Below are positions 36,804-47,720 of a stretch of 64,000 nt of DNA, piece after piece; within the stretch, counting starts at the first letter, position 1, and each line of letters starts with the position of its first letter. The stretch is from Cymbidium sinense (taxonomy: Eukaryota; Streptophyta; Magnoliopsida; Asparagales; Orchidaceae). Both the position numbers and the translations under genes were made by a program. The notes beneath the pieces are model-generated. The model worked only from the letters and a program-made list of their open reading frames with translations, ran no database searches and had not been told where the DNA came from. The DNA is taken from the NCBI GenBank assembly GCA_021442155.1, contig CM038215.1, positions 5,046,976 through 5,110,975 on the forward strand. The letters run 5' to 3'.

Positions 36804-36903
36804 NNNNNNNNNNNNNNNNNNNNNNNNNNNNNNNNNNNNNNNNNNNNNNNNNNNNNNNNNNNNNNNNNNNNNNNNNNNNNNNNNNNNNNNNNNNNNNNNN
36901 NNN
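36804..36903. other. Assembly gap of exactly 100 N
   Basis: A fixed-size run of 100 N, the usual placeholder for a gap of unknown length between contigs. Order and orientation of the sequence on either side therefore depend on scaffolding, which matters for the inverted satellite and split gypsy element next to it. Confidence 0.99.
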
Positions 36904-36919
36904 TAGAGATATAGATGAT

Positions 36920-37160
36920 TAGAAAGCCAAGTTTCACATTATAAACTTGGATACATCTTTCAACTTTTCTTGGGAGACCATGGATACATGAGAACAACAT
37001 AGTTCCATTCTCTCTACATCGATTATGAAGTTCGTGAGAGGTGGGATCATCTACTATGTCAAAAGAGAACTCAAACCATTTATAGTTCAGGAGGTTGATG
37101 TATATGCGGATGTGCCTTACTACCTCCCTAAAAATCAACAAGTCTATTCTCGTGAACCTG
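36920..37160 (+). pseudogene. Protease C-terminal region remnant
   Basis: Read across frames: KFHIINLDTSFN at the very start, a broken LLGRPW-type segment near 36,960-36,985, then STSIMKFVRGGIIYYVKREL and VQEVDVYADVPYYLPKNQQV. This is the conserved end of the protease in plant Tat-like elements. At least one stop lies inside the LLGRPW segment. Confidence 0.7.
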
Positions 37161-37167
37161 GCCAAAG

Positions 37168-37258
37168 TTAAGAATTAAAAGAAAAAAAAAGAAAAGGAAA
37201 GAGAAAAATAAAAAGAAAAAGAAAATAAAAGAGAAAATGAAAAAGAAAATAAAGGGAG
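37168..37258 (+). repeat. Purine tract inside pol
   Basis: About 90 bases of almost pure A and G, with a few T, between the protease and the linker. Read as coding it gives Lys/Arg/Glu runs with stops. Unlikely to be the polypurine tract used for plus-strand priming, which lies beside the 3' LTR. More likely a local expansion. Confidence 0.7.
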
Positions 37259-37299
37259 CTGAAATAAACTTGGTGGAGGAAGTGGAGCCTGACATTAGA

Positions 37300-37941
37300 T
37301 TCCACACATAGCTCATTACTCCTTTTGAACATATGGGTAAGATGACCTGACCTCCACCAGGCAGAGTAAGAGGCTAGTTCATAGTTAGTCCCAGGGGTGG
37401 AAAACCTCATTATTGGCCACCCAATAGAAGATATGTCCCATAGAGTACACCCTATCCATATAGACATGGATCTAGTTCATAGGATGAGTCTTATATGGTT
37501 AGCACACCCAGCTCTTCTCGATGGTAGATTCCCTTGGGTGACACTTGAGCTAGATAGATGAAGACTCAAAGCAAAGCATAAGTGTATCCAAGTCTATATG
37601 TGAAATAGTTAGGCATCGGTTGGGAACCTTAGCTCTAACCCACTTTCCTCTCAAAAGCGAGGGTTTGTTAGTTAAGAAGCCCTAAGTCATCCAGGTGTGA
37701 AGTCTTAGATGTTCTTTAGAGCATCATCCTCAAGTCAGAAGTTGATGTAAAACTTGAGGATGATTCATATAAATATTTAATAAAATTACCTTTTGATTGG
37801 TGCTTGCATTGTGTTCATAATTTAGCAAAGAAAGGGTTAATCCCACATACTTGGTAAAAGTGTCGGTTAGACTAGTTTGAAAGAATATGGAAGAACAAAT
37901 GCAAAAGCTCTCAATCAAGACTGAGACTAGGATTCAGTACA
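37300..37941 (+). pseudogene. Protease-RT linker of the gypsy element, decayed
   Basis: Low-conservation stretch with several stops. Short coding-like pieces such as LEDDSYKYLIKLPFDWC (about 37,755-37,810) and LGFSTVGPVDDDDD leading into the next segment are visible. No catalytic motif. Assigned to the element only from its position between protease and reverse transcriptase. Confidence 0.5.
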
Positions 37942-38300
37942 GTGGGTCCAGTCGATGATGATGATGATTACTACTTAGTCATCACCAATCATTTGGAATC
38001 TGATAAGTTCTTTTTGAATCACATTAAATTATATGATGAGCTGTGCTTAGAAACCTCAAATGATCCAGATGATTTTGAAGTCAAAGATGCACTGCTAGAG
38101 TTCAAAGAAGAGATCAAGTCAACCATTGACGAGCTCAAGAAAATTAACTTAAGCACTGAAGATGATCCATGCCTGACTTACATACGTTCTTTGTTGAATG
38201 AAATTAAAACTAATGACTTAGTTAGGCTATTGATTGAGTTTAAGGACTACTTTGCATGAAGTTATGAAGAGATGATTGGATTGGCTCTTGATGTAGCGAT
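37942..38300 (+). pseudogene. RT N-terminal extension remnant
   Basis: An open stretch of 105 codons: an acidic start, then LLEFKEEIKSTIDELKKINL and LIEFKDYFA followed by TGA. In related elements this is the segment ending in a conserved FAW before the reverse transcriptase, so the stop is most simply a TGG to TGA change. The reading continues after it as SYEEM and LALDVAIHKLGIEPTANPIK. Confidence 0.7.
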
Positions 38301-38960
38301 CCATAAACTAGGAATAGAGCCTACTGCTAACCCTATCAAACAAGCTCTAGAACACATTAGACATAATAGGTCATTATGAAGTCAAAGCGATGTGGCTTCA
38401 TCGGGAAAAAATACCCTACCGGGTTAGACATCATCCGGTTAAAAAAAAAAAGAATGGCCAAATTCACATATGCATCAATTTAGGGATTTAAATAAGGCAT
38501 ATACAAAGATGAATTTCCACTACCAATCTAGAAGGCGATGGTACATGCCTCATCTTATGAAGTCTTCCCTTTCATGGATGGATCACCTAGATATAACTAA
38601 ATAAAGATGGCCCAGAAGATGAAAGAAACACTGCTTTTAGAACCCCCAATTAGAATCTATTTCTATAAGGTGATGCCTTTCTACCTTAAAAATGTCAGTG
38701 CTACATACCAGGGGGTTATGACTCGAATCTTTGATGAACTCATTCATCATCAGTTAGTGCTATATGTCGATGATCTCTTGGTCAAAAGTAGAAAAGGAAG
38801 ACCATCTCTTTGACTTGAGAGTAGTTTTCAAATAGTTAAGATAATTTAACCTCAAAATGAACCCCAAGTGTGCATTGAGTAGCTTCGGAAATTTCTTGGG
38901 TTTGTTGTCACACTAGGGGTGAAATCAATTGAGAAGAAAAGGCAATATTAGAAATGCCAC
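38300..38960 (+). pseudogene. Ty3/gypsy reverse transcriptase remnant
   Basis: Motifs in order: KLGIEPTANPIKQA, FRDLNKAYTKMNFHY (fingers/palm), a frameshift, an IKMAQKM segment, YKVMPFYLKNVSATYQGVMT, and the catalytic box YVDD encoded at 38,763-38,774 in LVLYVDDLLVKSRK. After another frameshift NLKMNPKCA and NFLGFVVT follow (about 38,850-38,920). The two Asp of YVDD are intact, but the frame is broken several times, so no active enzyme can be made from this copy. Confidence 0.85.
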
Positions 38961-39510
38961 CAAAGTTTAACTAAGATCATTCCAAGGGTGGTTGGATTAT
39001 CTAAGATGCTTTATATCCAACATATCAGAAGATGTTCCATTCTCGGCACTTGTCAAAAGGATGCCAAGTTCAAGTGGGATGATAAGTGTGAACATGCCTT
39101 CAAAGGCATCAAGCATTACGATGATGCACGGTTCTAGCCCCAATCTTGAGACTTTCATGCTACACATTAGATGACTCTCTTGGCTTTGTTGGCCAATGAT
39201 GAAGGAAGGAAAATACATTACTACCTCGACCATCATGTAATCCCTACGAGGCTAATTATCCACCCATTGAGAATCATTGCATCTCAAAACAACACTACAT
39301 GCTTCCTCAGGTGAACTTAATCACTAGGATCAATCACTATAGTATCTCATAACATGGCGATGCTATCGGATGGTGTACGATATGATCCTCCTGTTTGACA
39401 TTACCTTTGTACCCCTGGGTGAAAGGACAAGCAGCATTTCTTAGTAGCACACCCACTTCCTCTACTCTCTCTTAGTGATGATCTTCCGATGAACAAATCA
39501 TGAACTTAGG
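38960..39510 (+). pseudogene. RT thumb/connection region, strongly decayed
   Basis: Only scattered matches to the element remain (KCEHAFKGIKHY near 39,085-39,120; LLALLANDEG near 39,180-39,205). Multiple stops. Called from position between reverse transcriptase and RNase H. Confidence 0.5.
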
Positions 39511-39514
39511 GGAT

Positions 39515-39935
39515 ACTAGCATTCACCGTTGGGAGATGTTTGATGGAGCGGTTTCCTCTCAAAGAGGAGAAGAACCATAATCTACTATTCTAGAAAAGGT
39601 AGGGGTAGGAATAGTTCTCTTAACTTCAGACCGTGATGTGATGAGATTCTCATATCATCACAATCTTGGACCAACAATAAAGCTTAATATGAGACTCTAA
39701 TTGTGTAGAGTTAGTCGTTACTCTAAGCATCTAGAACATAAACATCTTTAAGGATTCTCAGCTAGTTATCTGTCTAATCGTTGGGTCCTATAAGGTTATA
39801 AATCCTAAGCTCCAACACTACCACAAGTACACCATCGAGTTGTTGGCCCAAATCTTAGAGGTTACCATTTATAAGATTCCTTGAGGAGAGAACATCATTG
39901 CATATGCTTTAGCCAACCTTGCCAAGGAGTTAACA
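39515..39935 (+). pseudogene. Retroelement RNase H remnant
   Basis: Begins with HRWEMFDGA near 39,525-39,550, the strand with the first catalytic Asp, then GVGIVLLTSDRDVMRFSYHL. Ends with KYTIELLAQILE, IIAYALANLAKEL near 39,830-39,920, matching the usual E-N-x-x-A-D-A-L-A-N-L-A ending but with Tyr in place of the Asp before ALANLA. Stops and frameshifts between. This domain degrades the RNA strand during reverse transcription. Confidence 0.7.
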
Positions 39936-40299
39936 TGTCGGAGGATGAGTCCATATCAATAAAGGTCCAAAATAGACAAGTCTTATCCTATATTGACATT
40001 GAACTCATCAAAATGTACTTTCTTGAAGGGGAGGTTTCCATTGCCAAGAAGGAAGAGGAGTTAGATTAGAGGCAATCATTCATGGATTACCTAAATAAAA
40101 GAAAACTACCTTAAGAGAATTCTCAAGCCCATCAGATGAAGCAGAGAGCACTTTCTATCTTGTGGATGGTGTCTTGTCGATCTTTTCGATCATAGTGGTT
40201 ATGTTGTATAGACAAGCACAAAACTCATAAGATCATGACCAGGTACATTCAAGATTATGTGGAGCCAACCAATCCTCAAGATGAAAGCCAAGATCAAGA

Positions 40300-40990
40300 G
40301 ACTAGGATACTACCTCGATGATCAAAGATTGCATGGATATAGGTGATGCCACCAATGCAAATACACGGTGTTGTCCTACACCAACCACCCAACATTCTAC
40401 ATCCTACATTGGCCTCATGGCCATTCGAAAGTGTTGGGGTACCAACATGGGTCTGATTGATCCCCTTCTTCAAGGGTCATCATTCATTTTTAGCTACTAC
40501 GACTACTTTTCCAAATGGGTGGTGATTGCTGAGAGGTCATAGCTCAGATGTGCTCCAATTTTTAGAACCATATCATATATAAGTTCTTGATGAATTATAT
40601 CTGATAATGGTACTGCATTCAAGAGCATTGAGATCAACAACTTTTCTTGGAGACACAACATAGATTGGAGATATTCTACCATCGACTACCCAAGGGAAAA
40701 CAGCTTAGCAGAAGCCAACAATAAAACTCTCATCCAAATACAAGAAGACACTAACAAGTGATAGTGGCATGAGTAGTTAGTTAAGCCTCTGGGCCTACCG
40801 CACTCATATAGAACTCCAACTCATTATACTCTCTCTTTAGTATGGGTCAAAGCCATTCTACCATTAGAAGTCCAACTCCCATCACTAAGGATAGATGTGG
40901 ATAGCAAGATCACAATAGAAACACCCAAGTTATGATTAGAAGAGCTCAAGGTTTGGGAGAGACCCTAGCATGCCAATACCACAAGTTGTA
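40300..40990 (+). pseudogene. Ty3/gypsy integrase remnant
   Basis: Zinc-finger remains (CHQC near 40,346-40,358 in one frame), then a WG segment and the first catalytic Asp in YYDYFSKWVV (about 40,493-40,523), the second in SDNGTAFKS (about 40,600-40,625), followed by DYPRENSLAEANNKTL (about 40,680-40,730) around the expected catalytic Glu. The D,D(35)E order is visible although the frame is broken. Integrase would insert the cDNA into the genome. Confidence 0.8.
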
Positions 40991-41250
40991 CAAAGCTAAA
41001 ATGTTTTAAGCTCACGACAAGTTGGTTTGTCCTAGAGCTTTTGAAGTAGGAGAGCTTATTTAAGTTCTAAGGAGATCGATTGTTTCCCATCGTAAGATAG
41101 TAGGTAGGTTTGAACCCACTTGGGAAGGCCCTTTACCATAGAGAAGCCTACCAAGAAAGATCTTATCTTATTAATCATAAGGGAGAGCCCAATGCTTCAA
41201 TCAATGGCTCTACTTAAAGAAATATTATAAATCATGTTTGAAAATAATTA
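40990..41250 (+). pseudogene. Integrase C-terminal domain remnant
   Basis: Shows a VLRRSI piece, then VGRFEPTWEGPF-like sequence near 41,100-41,130, KEAY, LINHKGEPNASINGS (about 41,170-41,210) and KYY, as in the last part of plant Tat-like pol proteins. Ends near 41,235, which I take as the end of the coding region. Confidence 0.7.
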
Positions 41251-41299
41251 TCATCAATGAAAATTCCATTTTGAATTCAATCTCTTCCATGTTGAAAGT

Positions 41300-43550
41300 A
41301 TTCTTGTTTAAATCCACCATGATGTGGGTGTAAGGAACCCGAATGGTGTCCCATCCTTCATCAACACAACACAACACAAACTACACACAAACATATAAAA
41401 AAACAAACACATATCTTTTATCTTGGCTACTATGAGTTGAGATAACGCCACCAACACTCACTAGTACTCTAGGTTGAGCTTATGTGCTACCCTAGTGTGT
41501 CACCTAGTGGTCTTCTTCTTTGGAGGATGTAAGTCTGCTTTACTTTCCTTATTGGCCACTACACACCGATGAGCACTTAGTAGGTTTACAATATAAGCTA
41601 CCTATGGCTTCATTTAAGAGGATGAGTCTACTATTTTTCTTGATTAGCCTTCATGCACAATGGTCGAGTATATTTGAGGTTTAGGATAAGTCCTAATGGC
41701 TCCTTCCCTCCCTTCAAGTTTGGGCCCAATCCTTCCTTGGCTCCCAAGTAGTCACCTAGGTCATAAGATATGTCCCATCGATCTATGATCTGATGACCTT
41801 AAAAGTTGATATACTTCTTTAGATTGATCACAAGCACTTTAGTTGGTTGTTCTCACTATGCCGATGGATACCACTCATGTTGATGGATACACTTAGGCTT
41901 TCACACCTTTGGATACACCACTCATGATATGTAAGTCTATTTTCCTTGAGTTGGCCACACACCTATAGATTTCTTTCTGGCATAGATATGCCTAATAGCA
42001 CCTCTGTGCACTATATTTGATCACATCTTTAGACCCCATTTAGACACTACCTAAGTACAAATTGAGAGTTCCCTTTCCTAGTAACCACCCTATGGTTGGA
42101 GAATTCATCTGGATGTGCATTCTCCCTTGTCTAAATCAGATAGTTAAGGCCAACATAGCCCCTTCTAGTGTGGTCCCTACACCAATAGGGTCCATGCAAA
42201 CATATAAACAAAATATATATTCACTTGTGGATTAGAGGACACCCTAGTACCTTTTCCCAAGCAAGACATCCCATCTTTAGTGTCAACAAACTTTTTAGGA
42301 ATCTCCCACTACCTTGAGTTGATATAAGTCACGACATTCACTCAATACTAACTCCCTATTATTATGCTACCATAGTCACCCAAGGGTTCCTACTTTATAA
42401 GATGTAAGTCTCTACACTTTCTTCTTAGCATCAAGCAATCAAAGGCAACTTAGGTTGGCTAGCTCTACCCCACTCCAATAGACTATCCCTTTGGATTTGT
42501 AAATCTAAGATAGACAAGTCCATATATCCCCTTCTCAATGGGTCCATCACACCAACATGGTCCATAAATTAAATCTATCAAATTTGATGAGCTCACATCT
42601 CAGTGGATATGTCCTCAATTTAAAATCAAACTACCAAAAAAAAACCATATCAAATCACATGAAATTAAGATAAAATTAATCACTTTGAGTTGACATAAGT
42701 CCCAAACATTCACTCAATAGTCTCCCTAGTAAGTTTGATTGTGTGTATCCAAAAGGTCTCCCATGGTTGTTCCTCACTTTGAAGATGTAAGTCTGCTATG
42801 CCTTCTTCTAATAGCCGTTTCGAAAAGGCAACCTCTTTAGGTTGGCTTAGCTCTACCCACACTGGTAGACATCCCTTGATTTGTAAACTGGTAGGTCAAG
42901 GCTAATATACCTCTAAGGGTCCATCACACACACCAGGTCATACATTAACATTAAATTAAACCCACTGATTTTCCTATTGGAGTTAAATCACACCCTTCTC
43001 CCTGGAGCCCCAAATCATATAAACAAGTCAAGCAAATAATTCAAATTCAAAACCAACCTCCCAGTGGAGCCAAATTAAACCAACTCCCCAGAGAGTCTAA
43101 ATCAAAAAATCCAACCAAACTCTTATTCTGGATACATCTCCAAACTAATCTATGAAATCAAACTCAAATCCCAATCCCCAACGGATAGCCCGAACTTGCT
43201 TCCTTAGTGGAAGGTTCATATACCCGATCCCTAGTGGACTCAAGCCCATATCTCTAGTAGATATGTCTCCATAATAATTAAAATAAACCAAATTAAAGTT
43301 GATTTGATCTTAATCCGTGATGGATTATAGATTATAATCCCTAGCAGATCTTCTTTCCATTAATCATATAATCAAATCAAATTCAAACCTTATCCCCAGC
43401 AGATTTTCTTCTTCTATGCCTTCGACATAGACCCCTCACATGTCTTGTTCAATGCATTTGTGATCCCCTAGCAGATCTCCCTCCATGTCCTTAACATGGA
43501 ATTCTCATCAAATCTTATTTCTTCTCTTATGCACACCTTTAATACTTCAA
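41300..43550 (+). other. Non-coding DNA downstream of gypsy pol, with dispersed short repeats
   Basis: No gene seen in 2.2 kb. Includes a CAACA-type microsatellite (about 41,360-41,380). The word GATGTAAGTCTGCT and its neighbours recur near 41,530 and 42,785, with variants near 41,930 and 42,400. The phrase TTGAGTTGATATAAGTC or close variants recurs near 42,313 and 42,683 with CATTCACTCAATA after it. From 43,030 to 43,480 a motif like ATCCCTAGCAGATC or CCCAGTGGAGCC recurs at least eight times. Position suggests the 3' untranslated region or LTR of the element; not proven. Confidence 0.55.
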
Positions 43551-43559
43551 CCAAATGCC

Positions 43560-44900
43560 TAACAATGTATTCATTCAAATTACATCATCTTAACATTATA
43601 ATCAACATTTTATGATTTGTGATGGTGCAAGCTCAAACTAACTATACAATATCATGCTAAACATATTATAGTGTGAATTAACACATATTATATTATAATA
43701 TATGATGTTATATTATAATTTGCTATAATATAATATATTGTCTAACATTACACTTCATTAGAATCACTTAAAAGGAACAAATAACAAAATTATCTCAAAA
43801 TATGAATAATGTTCATTTTGGATGTAAAATTGTTATTTTCTATTAGAAATGGTACAAAATAGCATAATTTTGGTGTTGCTTCTTGGTGTGTGTCATGAAT
43901 TTGGCCAAATTCTTTAATCTCAATCTTCAGATTAACATTTTTGTGAGTTTTGATCCAATGTATTATAACAAAATTAAAACATACTAAAATGTACAATAAC
44001 ATTTAGTAACACACCACCACATTCATGTATATGTGAAGTTATATTGTTATGTACATTATATTTTAATATGCTTTCATGTAATATATTATCTTACATTACA
44101 CCTTAAAATGAATCACTTTAAGAAAAAAATTTATAAAATTTGGTTGAAAAATGAACATTTATTTTGGATGAAAAATTCCATTCTTTTGATTAAATGACAC
44201 ACCATAACACACCCCCAATGATGTTCCCTAAAGCTTACCTTAAATTTGGCCAAATCCCATCATCTCAACCTATAAATCAGTAATTTTATAAATTATACCA
44301 GGACAAACTCAACTACATCATACTACAACAAACTAAAATATGCTAAATGACAAGTAGTAATACATAATAGTATGTTATAATGCATGATGCTACACTATGT
44401 TATGGCATCCTATATTATAATACACTATAACATATTATATTATATTATATTGCATATCAAGGGATTGCATAAGATAAAAAAATCATAAAATTAGTCTAAA
44501 CAATAAGAAACTATATATTTTAGTCATATCACTTACATATTTTAAATTAAAATAATATATTATGATGACATGCTCTACCAATTATTAATTTTGCCAAATT
44601 CCACTATTTTAAAGTCTAAATGAACATTTTCATAAATAATGCTAGTGTATTGCATGATTGTAAAATAAAAAAGAATTTAAAATGCATAGAATAATTTATT
44701 ATGATATATGATGCTATACAATGCTACAACATATAATATTTATTTTGAACATAAAATCTTACTTTTAGACTACAAGTGGCATAGCACCTTTGGCACTACA
44801 ACCTAATTCCACTTCAAATTTAACAAATTTCATTCTAATTTATTAAATCAATATTTTTATGGTTTATATTAAAAATTAAAGCACATATAATAAATATGTT
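43560..44900 (+). repeat. Tandem repeat with a period of about 345 bp
   Basis: A segment like TTTGGCCAAATTCC, then a T/A-rich stretch and ATATTATATTATAATATA-like DNA, recurs with equivalent points near 43,576, 43,905, 44,250, 44,594 and 44,821. Spacings are about 329, 345, 344 and 227 bp. Units also share a TTATTTTGGATG word and AAAATCACACC-like words. Copies are diverged. The last unit is shortened and followed by telomere-like repeat from about 44,905. Could be a satellite or tandem repeats of a retroelement 3' region. Confidence 0.7.
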
Positions 44901-45262
44901 ATTATAATATGATTAAAGGTTAGGGTTTAGGTATTCAAATCTCTAATAGTCAAGGGAAAGTCTTGAAGACATTTTCTTTAGCTAATTAACTATGTTAGAT
45001 TAGGTCATTCTTTAGATCTACTCCAATGACTATTTATTCAAGGTTTGGGGTTTAGAATTATGGTAGGTTTTGGGGTTTAGGGTTTATAGTTTTAGGTTTA
45101 GGTTTAGGTTTTAAGGTTTAGGTTTAGGTTTAGTGTTTTAAGTTTGTGGTTTTTGGTTTAGGTTTTGGGTTTAGGGTTTAGGGTTTTGTGTCTGTGGTTT
45201 TGGTTTTAAGTTTAAGGATTAAGTTTTTAGTTTATGGTTTAGGTTTAGGGCTTAAGTTTTTT

Positions 45263-45544
45263 TTATAGAGAACAAATTCAAATTCAACATTTTTCTTTCA
45301 TTTTATCAAGTAGCACCCCATGTTTTCTAAGACACAAGTTTATGACATAGATCAAAAATAAACACCCATGAGTAAATCAAAACCTTAAATAAGTAGAACT
45401 CTGTAATGTAAAGATTAGAGTAGCAGATCAAATTTTCAATTTTTTAGTTCCATTAGTTCTTTATTTATCATATCCTCCATCTTCTAACATTAGATCAAGA
45501 CAGCTTGATGGTGATGTTCTTGCCATCAAGGTTTTTCCCATTCT
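45263..45544 (-). pseudogene. GRP retro-copy 4, internally deleted
   Basis: Both ends match the other copies (AGAGAACAAATTCA on the left, TTTTTCCCATTCTAGGG on the right), but it is only about 280 bp. Most of the glycine-rich tail is gone while the 3' UTR words (TCATTTTATCAAG, CACAAGTTTATGACATAG) remain. Confidence 0.7.
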
Positions 45545-45751
45545 AGGGTTTAGTTTTAGTTAGTTTTGGGTTTAGTTTAGGGTTTGGGGTTACATTTTTA
45601 GGTTTAGGGTTTGGGTTTAGGGTTTAGGTTTTGGGTTTAGGGGTTTGGTTTGGGGTTTAGGGTTTAGGTTTAGGTTTAGTGTTTAGAGTTTAGTTTAGGG
45701 TTTTTTATTTTAGGGTTTAAGTTTAGGGTTTAGTTTTAAAGTTTGTTATTT

Positions 45752-46150
45752 AAGAGAACAAATTTAGATTCAACATTTCTTCTTTCAATTTCATCAACCA
45801 AGTAACCCCAAGTTTTCTAAGACATGACATAGATAAAAATGTACCCCATAAAGCAAATAAAAAATTTAGATAAGTAGAATTGTCTCTACTATAAAGACAT
45901 TTCATACAACAGATCGGATCGAGTTCATTTTCTTTATAGAACCATAGTAGCAAGATCCACCTTCATATTAATCTCTCCCTCAACCACCCCACAATGTAAC
46001 TTATCGCCCATCCTCTATAACCACCAAGATTTCACCACCTAGATCAAAAGACATTATCCCCACCATCTTATGATAACCACCACCTGCTTTTCCTCCACTA
46101 TATATCTGATATCCTAGTTGATGGTGATGCTCATATAAGGTTTTATTCTT
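45752..46150 (-). pseudogene. GRP retro-copy 5, strongly decayed
   Basis: About 400 bp. The 3' UTR words AGAGAACAAATTTAGATTC, TTCATCAACCAAGTAAC and CAAGTTTTCTAAGACATGAC are clear. The tail region retains CCACC-rich sequence (glycine codons on the minus strand). The right junction has decayed to TTTTATTCTTAGAG. Lies about 490 bp from copy 4, so copies 4-6 form a local cluster with short satellite between them. Confidence 0.65.
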
Positions 46151-46320
46151 AGAGTTTAAGATTTAGGTTAGTTTGGTGTTTGGGTTTTATTTTGGATTTT
46201 AGGTTTAGGTTTTATAGTTTAGAGTTTAGGTTTAGGGTTTTAGATTTATTTTAGGATTTAGAGTTTTATGGCTTTTTTAGGATTTAGGTTTGGGTTTATT
46301 TTAGGGTTTAGGTTTATTTT

Positions 46321-46702
46321 TTATAGAGAACAAATTATTCAATATTTAGCTTTTTTGATTTCATCAACCAAGTACCACCCCAAGTTTTCTATGGCACAAG
46401 CGATGACATAGATAAATAATGAGCACCCATAGAACAAATCAAAAATCCTAGATAAGTAGATTCATCTCTACTATAAAGAAACAGTCCCATAAGTAGTAGA
46501 TCGGATTGGTTATTCTTCGCCTCTTAGCCCCATCGTAACCACTCCCTCCTCATGAGTAATAGGATCCACCATCATATCTATCTTTTAGAGGATGTAACCT
46601 CCATTGCTCCTCTTCCATACCACCGCTTACCATCACCTCCATATCCATACACCTCTAGATCTCCCACTTAGTGCCTTTTTTGCCTCCACCATCATATCCC
46701 TG
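46321..46702 (-). pseudogene. GRP retro-copy 6, RRM end lost
   Basis: Left end ATAGAGAACAAATTATTC, then the shared 3' UTR, then a stop region and CCACC/CCTCC-rich glycine tail up to CATCATATCCCTGAGG at about 46,702, where AT-rich spacer begins. The shared RRM-side junction is missing, so this copy was cut or recombined within the tail. Confidence 0.65.
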
Positions 46703-47384
46703 AGGTTTATTTTTATTTTAATTAATTTTTTTTATTTATTTTAAGTTTATTTATTTTAATTTAGGTTTCTAATTTTAGTTTATTTTTAGTTTAGGTTTAG
46801 TTTAGGTTTATTTTAGTTTAGTTTTATTTTATTTTTTTTTATGTTTGAGCTTATTTTTTTTAGGCTTAGTTTAGGTTTTATTTTATTTTTTTAAGTTTAG
46901 GTTGTAGGTTTTATTTTAGGTTTTTTTTTGTTTTATTTCTAGTTTAGGTTTAGGATTATTTTAGTTTATTTTATTTTTTTAGTTTGTTTTTTATTTTAGG
47001 TTTATTTTTTTAGTTTTATTTTTTGGCTTTAGGTTTAGGTTTAGGTTCATTTAATTATTTAGTTTATTTTAGTTTAGGTTTAGGTTTATTTTATTATTAT
47101 TTTAGGTTTAGGTTTTTCTTTTTGGTTTAGGTTTTATTTTTTTATTTATTTGTAGGTTTTATTTTTAGGTTTATTATTAAGGTTTAGGTTTTTATTTAGT
47201 TTTTATTTTATTTTAATTTTATTTTAGGTTTATTTCTTTATTTTATTTTATAGATTAGGCATTTATTTATTTTATTTTAATTAGTTTTATTTTTATTTTA
47301 AATTTTTTAGCAGGTTTTAGTTTATCAGTTTTATTTTATTTTATTTTCTTTTATTTACTTTTAGGTTTATTTTTTTTAGGTCAG

Positions 47385-47720
47385 TTTAGGGTAGGCTTCT
47401 CTGGTTAGGGTCATAAATTTTAGGGCCTGGGGTTAGGGCTTTTAGGCCTAGGCTAGGTCCAGTGGGTCCAGGTTATGGCTTAATTTAGGGTTTAGCCTAG
47501 GTTTTGGGTGGCCTAGGTATGGTTAGCCTAGTTTTGATCAGGCCCAGGGCCTTTAGGGCCTAGATGGGCTTAGGGTTTATAGGGCTCAGGGGTCCAGGGC
47601 TCAGGGCTAGGTTTTGGTGGTTTGGGAAGATCCAGGCCTAAGATTCAGTTTAGTGGTTTAGGGTTTTAGGGTTTGTGGCTCAGGTTTTAGGGTTGCCTCA
47701 ATGATTTTGTTTTTAGGTTT
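47385..47720 (+). repeat. GC-rich variant patch in the satellite
   Basis: Heptamer sequence in which many TTTAGGG words become GGCCTAGG, GTCCAGGG or GGGCCTAG. The patch stands out sharply from C-free surroundings. Could be true variant repeat or a base-calling artefact of the kind reported for telomeric repeats in nanopore reads (CCCTGG-type miscalls). Confidence 0.6.

Larger units (their letters stand above)
36904..41300 (+). mobile_element. Ty3/gypsy (Tat-like) retrotransposon fragment: protease to integrase
   Basis: Plus-strand coding remains in the order protease end, linker, reverse transcriptase, RNase H, integrase, then a C-terminal domain, matching Ty3/gypsy (integrase last). No gag and no clear LTR are present. 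Stops and frameshifts occur throughout; one clear case is TTTGCATGAAGTTATGAAGA at about 38,251, where the usual FAW becomes FA-stop. The left edge is the assembly gap. It begins roughly where the minus-strand fragment at 31.4-33.7 kb ends. Confidence 0.8.

Noticed and set aside
36791..37165. 124-codon minus-strand frame
   Set aside because: It crosses the 100-N gap and is antisense to clear plus-strand protease sequence.
37168..37467. Minus-strand frames rich in Phe/Leu
   Set aside because: Antisense reading of the purine tract and gypsy linker.
43790..44002. 70-codon minus-strand frame
   Set aside because: It lies inside one unit of the 345-bp tandem repeat and is not kept open in the other units.
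41300..44900. CRISPR-like array or LTR pair
   Set aside because: Repeats here are diverged, of variable spacing and without unique spacers of constant length. I could not identify matching LTR ends (TG...CA with a target duplication).
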